From Nemertoderma westbladi (lineage: Eukaryota > Xenacoelomorpha > Nemertodermatida > Nemertodermatidae): DNA of 30,092 nt. Location of the stretch: the NCBI GenBank assembly GCA_032718475.1, contig JAUCBJ010008980.1, positions 1-30,092 of the forward strand, written 5' to 3'. This document shows positions 1 through 8,579 of this stretch, one piece after another. The translations under genes and the position numbers were made by a program. The stretch's first letter is position 1. Each line of letters begins with the position of its first letter. Under the pieces are notes generated by a model. It saw nothing but the letters and a program-made list of their open reading frames with translations. It was not told the origin of the DNA and made no database searches.

Positions 1-1
1 A

Positions 2-52
2 AGCAACCGAACGAAACAAGTCGCAGCAGCAAGTAGATATGCTGAACTTAAG
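2..52 (+). other. Candidate leader exon of type A units
   Basis: The A-specific leader contains an ATG at 39-41 in the context ATG CTG AAC TTA AG and ends in an AAG|GTAAAA donor-like site at 52/53. It stops after two bases of a codon. The next acceptor-like site (TATATTTTTAG, ending at 84) is followed by A ATA ATG, so splicing would complete an AGA codon and run in frame into module M1. Only 32 nt separate the two sites, which is too short for a normal animal spliceosomal intron. The phase match could therefore be chance, or the region could be simply transcribed. The same leader recurs at 1391, 2786 and 4180. Confidence 0.3.
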
Positions 53-84
53 GTAAAATAAATTTTGGTGTTATATATTTTTAG

Positions 85-199
85 AATAATGGATGCGAAT
101 GCGAATTATAATTGTAGTTCATGCCATGGGGCATGTTCGCCACAGGGGCATTCTATCAAAACGTGTCCCGTGAAGCGGAAGCGTGAGGAGGAACGTAGA
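85..199 (+). CDS. Module M1: zinc-knuckle-like exon candidate (hypothetical protein)
   Basis: I recognise no named gene. The frame with ATG at 89 encodes a short Asn-rich start and then the finger C-S-S-C, eight residues, H, four residues, C-P. Ten residues rich in Lys, Arg and Glu follow before the donor-like site AGA|GTAAGT at 199/200. It resembles the CCHC zinc knuckles of retroviral Gag and transposase-associated proteins (C-x2-C-x4-GH-x4-C), but the Cys-His spacing is four residues longer. An acceptor-like TATTTTTAG sits immediately before 85. If unspliced, the frame continues to a TAG at 287-289. Zinc or nucleic-acid binding is an inference from the residue pattern only. The module is repeated identically in all ten units. 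Confidence 0.45.
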
Positions 200-284
200 G
201 TAAGTTATATAGATAAGATTATATTATTATTTCATGTGGCACGAATGCGTTACGCATGGGGATTTTTTACTGGGATATTTTTAG

Positions 285-403
285 AATAGAATATGGCAAC
301 TACTAGAACCAATAATTGCAATTATTGCCATGGGGCAAGCCCACCGATGGGGCATTTCACCGCCACATGTCCGCTTAGGCGGCTATGGCAGGAAAGGAAA
401 AGA
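285..403 (+). CDS. Module M2: second zinc-knuckle-like exon candidate (hypothetical protein)
   Basis: A diverged duplicate of M1. An acceptor-like ATATTTTTAG ends at 284 and the ATG is at 293. The finger is C-N-Y-C, eight residues, H, four residues, C-P, with exactly the M1 spacing, followed by ten basic residues to AGA|GTAACT at 403/404. A TAG at 287-289 lies upstream in the M2 frame, so M2 would need to start at its own ATG or be read after splicing in another phase. Unspliced, the frame continues to a TAA ending at 523. An M1 donor to M2 acceptor intron would be 85 nt (200-284). The function is unknown. Confidence 0.45.
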
Positions 404-423
404 GTAACTGTATACTGTACTAA

Positions 424-519
424 CTGTATAACTGTACTTATTGCCGAGGCACATGCCTACCAAAGAGGCATCAAATTACTTCATGTCCGCTTCGGCGGCA
501 ACGCCAAGACAGGAAAAGA
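424..519 (+). CDS. Module M3: third zinc-knuckle-like module in a shifted frame
   Basis: This is hidden in a different frame from M2's read-through. After a TAA at 421-423 the frame encodes Y-N-C-T-Y-C, eight residues, H, four residues, C-P and ten basic residues, ending at AGA|GTAAGT (519/520). Finger spacing, the ten-residue tail and the phase-0 donor all match M1 and M2, although the nucleotides have diverged considerably. The sequence after the donor (TATATAGATAA) also matches that after M1. No AG acceptor lies between the M2 donor and the first Cys, so this module may be dead or spliced unconventionally. It recurs in every unit. Confidence 0.4.
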
Positions 520-713
520 GTAAGTTATATAGATAATATTATTATTTCACCGCTACTTTAATATACCCCCCCCCCCCCCATTCACATGTCAATATGTAGC
601 AACGCAGTCAGGGCGAGCCTTAGCGCACAATTATAATTAGAAAATAGGCCATCATTTAATTTCTGTCTGCATTTACCGTCTACATAGTCTACATACTGTC
701 TACATAGGCCGCA

Positions 714-1390
714 TTTACTTAAGGTAAAATAAATTTTGGTGTTATATATTTTTAGAATAATGGATGCGAATGCGAATTATAATTGTAGTTCATGCCATGG
801 GGCATGTTCGCCACAGGGGCATTCTATCAAAACGTGTCCCGTGAAGCGGAAGCGTGAGGAGGAACGTAGAGTAAGTTATATAGATAAGATTATATTATTA
901 TTTCATGTGGCACGAATGCGTTACGCATGGGGATTTTTTACTGGGATATTTTTAGAATAGAATATGGCAACTACTAGAACCAATAATTGCAATTATTGCC
1001 ATGGGGCAAGCCCACCGATGGGGCATTTCACCGCCACATGTCCGCTTAGGCGGCTATGGCAGGAAAGGAAAAGAGTAACTGTATACTGTACTAACTGTAT
1101 AACTGTACTTATTGCCGAGGCACATGCCTACCAAAGAGGCATCAAATTACTTCATGTCCGCTTCGGCGGCAACGCCAAGACAGGAAAAGAGTAAGTTATA
1201 TAGATAATATTATTATTTCACCGCTACTTTAATATACCCCCCCCCCCCCCCCCCCCATTCACATGTCAATATGTAGCAACGCAGTCAGGGCGAGCCTTAG
1301 CGCACAATTATAATTAGAAAATAGGCCATCATTTAATTTCTGTCTGCATTTACCGTCTACATAGTCTACATACTGTCTACATAGGCCGCA
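714..1390 (+). repeat. Array unit 2 (type B, short leader)
   Basis: The leader is reduced to TTTA before the CTTAAG|GTAAAA site. Modules: M1 756-870, M2 956-1074, M3 1095-1190. Poly-C is 20 nt (1237-1256). Confidence 0.95.
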
Positions 1391-2108
1391 AGCAACCGAA
1401 CGAAACAAGTCGCAGCAGCAAGTAGATATGCTGAACTTAAGGTAAAATAAATTTTGGTGTTATATATTTTTAGAATAATGGATGCGAATGCGAATTATAA
1501 TTGTAGTTCATGCCATGGGGCATGTTCGCCACAGGGGCATTCTATCAAAACGTGTCCCGTGAAGCGGAAGCGTGAGGAGGAACGTAGAGTAAGTTATATA
1601 GATAAGATTATATTATTATTTCATGTGGCACGAATGCGTTACGCATGGGGATTTTTTACTGGGATATTTTTAGAATAGAATATGGCAACTACTAGAACCA
1701 ATAATTGCAATTATTGCCATGGGGCAAGCCCACCGATGGGGCATTTCACCGCCACATGTCCGCTTAGGCGGCTATGGCAGGAAAGGAAAAGAGTAACTGT
1801 ATACTGTACTAACTGTATAACTGTACTTATTGCCGAGGCACATGCCTACCAAAGAGGCATCAAATTACTTCATGTCCGCTTCGGCGGCAACGCCAAGACA
1901 GGAAAAGAGTAAGTTATATAGATAATATTATTATTTCACCGCTACTTTAATATACCCCCCCCCCCCCCCCCCCCATTCACATGTCAATATGTAGCAACGC
2001 AGTCAGGGCGAGCCTTAGCGCACAATTATAATTAGAAAATAGGCCATCATTTAATTTCTGTCTGCATTTACCGTCTACATAGTCTACATACTGTCTACAT
2101 AGGCCGCA
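1391..2108 (+). repeat. Array unit 3 (type A)
   Basis: Full 45-bp leader. Modules: M1 1474-1588, M2 1674-1792, M3 1813-1908. Poly-C is 20 nt (1955-1974). Confidence 0.95.
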
Positions 2109-2785
2109 TTTACTTAAGGTAAAATAAATTTTGGTGTTATATATTTTTAGAATAATGGATGCGAATGCGAATTATAATTGTAGTTCATGCCATGGGGCAT
2201 GTTCGCCACAGGGGCATTCTATCAAAACGTGTCCCGTGAAGCGGAAGCGTGAGGAGGAACGTAGAGTAAGTTATATAGATAAGATTATATTATTATTTCA
2301 TGTGGCACGAATGCGTTACGCATGGGGATTTTTTACTGGGATATTTTTAGAATAGAATATGGCAACTACTAGAACCAATAATTGCAATTATTGCCATGGG
2401 GCAAGCCCACCGATGGGGCATTTCACCGCCACATGTCCGCTTAGGCGGCTATGGCAGGAAAGGAAAAGAGTAACTGTATACTGTACTAACTGTATAACTG
2501 TACTTATTGCCGAGGCACATGCCTACCAAAGAGGCATCAAATTACTTCATGTCCGCTTCGGCGGCAACGCCAAGACAGGAAAAGAGTAAGTTATATAGAT
2601 AATATTATTATTTCACCGCTACTTTAATATACCCCCCCCCCCCCCCCCCCCATTCACATGTCAATATGTAGCAACGCAGTCAGGGCGAGCCTTAGCGCAC
2701 AATTATAATTAGAAAATAGGCCATCATTTAATTTCTGTCTGCATTTACCGTCTACATAGTCTACATACTGTCTACATAGGCCGCA
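2109..2785 (+). repeat. Array unit 4 (type B)
   Basis: Short leader. Modules: M1 2151-2265, M2 2351-2469, M3 2490-2585. Poly-C is 20 nt (2632-2651). Confidence 0.95.
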
Positions 2786-3502
2786 AGCAACCGAACGAAA
2801 CAAGTCGCAGCAGCAAGTAGATATGCTGAACTTAAGGTAAAATAAATTTTGGTGTTATATATTTTTAGAATAATGGATGCGAATGCGAATTATAATTGTA
2901 GTTCATGCCATGGGGCATGTTCGCCACAGGGGCATTCTATCAAAACGTGTCCCGTGAAGCGGAAGCGTGAGGAGGAACGTAGAGTAAGTTATATAGATAA
3001 GATTATATTATTATTTCATGTGGCACGAATGCGTTACGCATGGGGATTTTTTACTGGGATATTTTTAGAATAGAATATGGCAACTACTAGAACCAATAAT
3101 TGCAATTATTGCCATGGGGCAAGCCCACCGATGGGGCATTTCACCGCCACATGTCCGCTTAGGCGGCTATGGCAGGAAAGGAAAAGAGTAACTGTATACT
3201 GTACTAACTGTATAACTGTACTTATTGCCGAGGCACATGCCTACCAAAGAGGCATCAAATTACTTCATGTCCGCTTCGGCGGCAACGCCAAGACAGGAAA
3301 AGAGTAAGTTATATAGATAATATTATTATTTCACCGCTACTTTAATATACCCCCCCCCCCCCCCCCCCATTCACATGTCAATATGTAGCAACGCAGTCAG
3401 GGCGAGCCTTAGCGCACAATTATAATTAGAAAATAGGCCATCATTTAATTTCTGTCTGCATTTACCGTCTACATAGTCTACATACTGTCTACATAGGCCG
3501 CA
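2786..3502 (+). repeat. Array unit 5 (type A)
   Basis: Full leader. Modules: M1 2869-2983, M2 3069-3187, M3 3208-3303. Poly-C is 19 nt (3350-3368). Confidence 0.95.
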
Positions 3503-4179
3503 TTTACTTAAGGTAAAATAAATTTTGGTGTTATATATTTTTAGAATAATGGATGCGAATGCGAATTATAATTGTAGTTCATGCCATGGGGCATGTTCGC
3601 CACAGGGGCATTCTATCAAAACGTGTCCCGTGAAGCGGAAGCGTGAGGAGGAACGTAGAGTAAGTTATATAGATAAGATTATATTATTATTTCATGTGGC
3701 ACGAATGCGTTACGCATGGGGATTTTTTACTGGGATATTTTTAGAATAGAATATGGCAACTACTAGAACCAATAATTGCAATTATTGCCATGGGGCAAGC
3801 CCACCGATGGGGCATTTCACCGCCACATGTCCGCTTAGGCGGCTATGGCAGGAAAGGAAAAGAGTAACTGTATACTGTACTAACTGTATAACTGTACTTA
3901 TTGCCGAGGCACATGCCTACCAAAGAGGCATCAAATTACTTCATGTCCGCTTCGGCGGCAACGCCAAGACAGGAAAAGAGTAAGTTATATAGATAATATT
4001 ATTATTTCACCGCTACTTTAATATACCCCCCCCCCCCCCCCCCCCATTCACATGTCAATATGTAGCAACGCAGTCAGGGCGAGCCTTAGCGCACAATTAT
4101 AATTAGAAAATAGGCCATCATTTAATTTCTGTCTGCATTTACCGTCTACATAGTCTACATACTGTCTACATAGGCCGCA
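3503..4179 (+). repeat. Array unit 6 (type B)
   Basis: Short leader. Modules: M1 3545-3659, M2 3745-3863, M3 3884-3979. Poly-C is 20 nt (4026-4045). Confidence 0.95.
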
Positions 4180-4896
4180 AGCAACCGAACGAAACAAGTC
4201 GCAGCAGCAAGTAGATATGCTGAACTTAAGGTAAAATAAATTTTGGTGTTATATATTTTTAGAATAATGGATGCGAATGCGAATTATAATTGTAGTTCAT
4301 GCCATGGGGCATGTTCGCCACAGGGGCATTCTATCAAAACGTGTCCCGTGAAGCGGAAGCGTGAGGAGGAACGTAGAGTAAGTTATATAGATAAGATTAT
4401 ATTATTATTTCATGTGGCACGAATGCGTTACGCATGGGGATTTTTTACTGGGATATTTTTAGAATAGAATATGGCAACTACTAGAACCAATAATTGCAAT
4501 TATTGCCATGGGGCAAGCCCACCGATGGGGCATTTCACCGCCACATGTCCGCTTAGGCGGCTATGGCAGGAAAGGAAAAGAGTAACTGTATACTGTACTA
4601 ACTGTATAACTGTACTTATTGCCGAGGCACATGCCTACCAAAGAGGCATCAAATTACTTCATGTCCGCTTCGGCGGCAACGCCAAGACAGGAAAAGAGTA
4701 AGTTATATAGATAATATTATTATTTCACCGCTACTTTAATATACCCCCCCCCCCCCCCCCCCATTCACATGTCAATATGTAGCAACGCAGTCAGGGCGAG
4801 CCTTAGCGCACAATTATAATTAGAAAATAGGCCATCATTTAATTTCTGTCTGCATTTACCGTCTACATAGTCTACATACTGTCTACATAGGCCGCA
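4180..4896 (+). repeat. Array unit 7 (type A, last long unit)
   Basis: Full leader. Modules: M1 4263-4377, M2 4463-4581, M3 4602-4697. Poly-C is 19 nt (4744-4762). Confidence 0.95.
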
Positions 4897-5570
4897 TTTA
4901 CTTAAGGTAAAATAAATTTTGGTGTTATATATTTTTAGAATAATGGATGCGAATGCGAATTATAATTGTAGTTCATGCCATGGGGCATGTTCGCCACAGG
5001 GGCATTCTATCAAAACGTGTCCCGTGAAGCGGAAGCGTGAGGAGGAACGTAGAGTAAGTTATATAGATAAGATTATATTATTATTTCATGTGGCACGAAT
5101 GCGTTACGCATGGGGATTTTTTACTGGGATATTTTTAGAATAGAATATGGCAACTACTAGAACCAATAATTGCAATTATTGCCATGGGGCAAGCCCACCG
5201 ATGGGGCATTTCACCGCCACATGTCCGCTTAGGCGGCTATGGCAGGAAAGGAAAAGAGTAACTGTATACTGTACTAACTGTATAACTGTACTTATTGCCG
5301 AGGCACATGCCTACCAAAGAGGCATCAAATTACTTCATGTCCGCTTCGGCGGCAACGCCAAGACAGGAAAAGAGTAAGTTATATAGATAATATTATTATT
5401 TCACCGCTACTTTAATATACCCCCCCCCCCCCCCCCATTCACATGTCAATATGTAGCAACGCAGTCAGGGCGAGCCTTAGCGCACAATTATAATTAGAAA
5501 ATAGGCCATCATTTAATTTCTGTCTGCATTTACCGTCTACATAGTCTACATACTGTCTACATAGGCCGCA
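4897..5570 (+). repeat. Array unit 8 (type B)
   Basis: Short leader. Modules: M1 4939-5053, M2 5139-5257, M3 5278-5373. Poly-C is 17 nt (5420-5436). The A/B alternation stops here. Confidence 0.95.
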
Positions 5571-6246
5571 TTTACTTAAGGTAAAATAAATTTTGGTGTT
5601 ATATATTTTTAGAATAATGGATGCGAATGCGAATTATAATTGTAGTTCATGCCATGGGGCATGTTCGCCACAGGGGCATTCTATCAAAACGTGTCCCGTG
5701 AAGCGGAAGCGTGAGGAGGAACGTAGAGTAAGTTATATAGATAAGATTATATTATTATTTCATGTGGCACGAATGCGTTACGCATGGGGATTTTTTACTG
5801 GGATATTTTTAGAATAGAATATGGCAACTACTAGAACCAATAATTGCAATTATTGCCATGGGGCAAGCCCACCGATGGGGCATTTCACCGCCACATGTCC
5901 GCTTAGGCGGCTATGGCAGGAAAGGAAAAGAGTAACTGTATACTGTACTAACTGTATAACTGTACTTATTGCCGAGGCACATGCCTACCAAAGAGGCATC
6001 AAATTACTTCATGTCCGCTTCGGCGGCAACGCCAAGACAGGAAAAGAGTAAGTTATATAGATAATATTATTATTTCACCGCTACTTTAATATACCCCCCC
6101 CCCCCCCCCCCCATTCACATGTCAATATGTAGCAACGCAGTCAGGGCGAGCCTTAGCGCACAATTATAATTAGAAAATAGGCCATCATTTAATTTCTGTC
6201 TGCATTTACCGTCTACATAGTCTACATACTGTCTACATAGGCCGCA
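5571..6246 (+). repeat. Array unit 9 (type B)
   Basis: Short leader. Modules: M1 5613-5727, M2 5813-5931, M3 5952-6047. Poly-C is 19 nt (6094-6112). Confidence 0.95.
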
Positions 6247-6857
6247 TTTACTTAAGGTAAAATAAATTTTGGTGTTATATATTTTTAGAATAATGGATGC
6301 GAATGCGAATTATAATTGTAGTTCATGCCATGGGGCATGTTCGCCACAGGGGCATTCTATCAAAACGTGTCCCGTGAAGCGGAAGCGTGAGGAGGAACGT
6401 AGAGTAAGTTATATAGATAAGATTATATTATTATTTCATGTGGCACGAATGCGTTACGCATGGGGATTTTTTACTGGGATATTTTTAGAATAGAATATGG
6501 CAACTACTAGAACCAATAATTGCAATTATTGCCATGGGGCAAGCCCACCGATGGGGCATTTCACCGCCACATGTCCGCTTAGGCGGCTATGGCAGGAAAG
6601 GAAAAGAGTAACTGTATACTGTACTAACTGTATAACTGTACTTATTGCCGAGGCACATGCCTACCAAAGAGGCATCAAATTACTTCATGTCCGCTTCGGC
6701 GGCAACGCCAAGACAGGAAAAGAGTAAGTTATATAGATAATATTATTATTTCACCGCTACTTTAATATACCCCCCCCCCCCCCCCCCCCCATTCACATGT
6801 CAATATGTAGCAACGCAGTCAGGGCGAGCCTTAGCGCACAATTATAATTAGAAAATA
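6247..6857 (+). repeat. Array unit 10 (type B, 3'-truncated)
   Basis: Modules: M1 6289-6403, M2 6489-6607, M3 6628-6723. Poly-C is 21 nt (6770-6790). The unit breaks off after GAAAATA at 6857, losing about 66 bp of tail. The following sequence is unrelated, so this is the true edge of the array. Confidence 0.95.
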
Positions 6858-7474
6858 ACGGATTATTTGTTTCCGAAACTGTCCGTAACTGTTTGGTTTA
6901 TATTAAACTCTAACTCAATCAGCTCCACTTATACTTTTAGGTTTAACTAACTAACTATTACCGGTTTGTATCTCTTTACTAAAACATATTTTGTTACATT
7001 ATATATCAACTTATCGGCGCTCTGATTGTATCCTCCTAACGCTGTAAAGTATTCAATAACTTAGAATCAATAAACTTCTAGAACACATCTTGAGTTTTCT
7101 CCATTGTTCTAACTTGTAAGATAACCAAACTAGTGCGGCAGCCACAAAGGAAAGGTATACCGAAACTTTTTGGATGGATTTAATTGTTTTGAGTTCTATA
7201 GGTCCCACTTAATGAGGAAATGACGATTATAAGACACAAGAATACAGCTATAGGCTGATAGGCCTAGCTGTAATCTATAATACTATAGCAAACTATCTGT
7301 ACATGCTGCATGCAATACTGCAAAATATATAATACTGCAATACTGAATTTTTAAAATATATATATATATATGATTGTCTGATTGTGGTATGATATATATA
7401 CCGGTACACATATTAATAAACTCTTTATATCGGAAATCGGAGTTGATCGGTGCTTCATAAAACTATTGACACTC
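6858..7474. other. Unassigned AT-rich spacer between array and LINE
   Basis: No gene seen. It contains a (TA)n tract near 7356-7371, a GATAGGCCTAG motif and short direct repeats of AATACTGCAA near 7313-7342. The last part may be the LINE 5' untranslated region, but I could not place a 5' end. A 61-codon minus-strand frame here shows no recognisable protein feature. Confidence 0.5.
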
Positions 7475-8579
7475 ATGGAAGCATCAAGACGACCATCTAG
7501 GAGTATTACAAACACTCCACCACGTTCGACTTCCACCCGTCATCACCCTGCGGCTAACAACAAAAAAAACAAACGAAAGAGCATCGAGTGGAAACATACA
7601 AGCATCGAATGTAGCCTATGTACTTCTACCTGGACGGAGATACATGTTCCCTTGGACAAGGACACTAGTGGTAGAGAGTTCATATGCGGCTTCTGTTCTG
7701 CTGACTTTATGGCAAAATGTCAACTGGGTTCAATAAAGGTAGATGACCTGGATGCCGCAATTTCCCAACGGGTGACAGCTAATGTCACAACTATGATGGA
7801 AGATGATGCTGGTCCAAAGAGACTGGTGGCAATGGATGAACTTTCAACTTTACGGGCCGAAGTCGATGTTCGGTTTGGATGATTATGAATCAACACAGGC
7901 AGAAGTCCAGTCCAAACTGGAGGAGCTTGAGACTGCATCTAAGATAACAACTGCGGCTGCACGGTCTGGGGGGGAGACGTTAGGATTTACGGAGAACAAT
8001 GAAGCTGGAGAAAATCAAAGTTCCTGGACTGATGTGGTGAAGAAAAACAGAGTGCAGCTGCAACACCTGCAGGATACAGTTGCTAAATACCAATCGAATG
8101 CCGCAGCTTCCGCTACTATTGAGAAAGTAATCCACCTAAATGACAAGAGGAAACTTAACGTCATTATCCATCGTGTTCCGGGTGACAACCAGGCAAACAC
8201 AGTAAGCCAACAGCGAAAACTTGACGAAGTTTACTTAGAAAATAATCTGCACGAAAAGTTGCCTTTTCGGGGAATTCTAAGACTGGGAAAACACCGAGAC
8301 AATGGCTCTCCACATCCACTTTTACTCGCATTTAACTCTATTGAGGAAGCCAATACAGTTCTCTCCAGGAGATCTTTCGTAGTTGGGGACCTCCGCTTAT
8401 ATTTCGATCGTGACCTGTCAAAGTTTGAGCGGGAAGCTGAGTTTAAATTGAGAGAAAGGCGGCGGGAACTCCAACGGCCCCGTCGTTTAGCTGCTAATCC
8501 GATTTCTGAATCTGACAATGTCATGACGCCTACTGTATATGCGATCAGGTTGACTGACTATACTCTGGAAATAATGTGA
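7475..8579 (+). pseudogene. LINE ORF1 (zinc-binding N-terminus plus RRM-like nucleic-acid-binding region), frameshifted
   Basis: ATG at 7475 opens a frame with a Ser/Arg/Pro-rich basic start and two CxxC pairs (residues 46-49 and 71-74), a likely zinc-binding unit. That frame ends at 7882. The continuation lies one frame over, from about 7870 to 8579: a short coiled-coil-like Glu/Lys stretch, then R-K-L-N-V-I-I-H-R-V-P and R-L-G-K with L-L-A-F, typical of the RRM-like part of CR1 and jockey ORF1 proteins. A very basic tail of Arg-rich helices follows. ORF1 products bind the element RNA in the ribonucleoprotein. The frameshift near 7862-7885 breaks this copy. The last two codons are ATG TGA, touching ORF2. 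Confidence 0.8.

Larger units (their letters stand above)
2..713 (+). repeat. Array unit 1 (type A, long leader)
   Basis: This unit carries the 45-bp leader and the shortest poly-C tract (14 C, 566-579). Its modules are M1 at 85-199, M2 at 285-403 and M3 at 424-519. Three copies of GTCTACATA-like sequence lie in the tail just before the next unit. Confidence 0.95.
1..6857 (+). repeat. Macrosatellite: 10 tandem units of ~674-718 bp, each with three zinc-knuckle-like modules
   Basis: Ten head-to-tail units. The array runs off the left edge of the window and stops inside unit 10 at 6857, where the sequence changes from the unit consensus. Apart from a poly-C tract of 14-21 nt and a leader of 45 bp (type A) or 4 bp (type B), the units look identical, and all ten copies of both main reading frames translate identically. 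Those two variables explain the whole length spread: S-to-S spacing is 657 bp plus poly-C before a B unit and 698 bp plus poly-C before an A unit. The order is A B A B A B A B B B, suggesting amplification first as an A+B dimer and then of B alone. Such uniformity implies very recent amplification or strong homogenisation. A collapsed or over-expanded assembly cannot be excluded from the sequence. Confidence 0.97.

Noticed and set aside
2-84. Spliced-leader RNA gene in the array leader (AAG|GTAAAA donor followed by AAATTTTGG, Sm-site-like)
   Set aside because: The Sm-like motif lies only about eight bases after the donor, and no stem-loops are evident. The short leader is missing from half of the units. 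Kept only as a remote alternative.
1-6857. Ribosomal, 5S or histone gene tandem array
   Set aside because: No rRNA, 5S or histone sequence is recognisable in the unit, and its coding content is the zinc-knuckle-like module.
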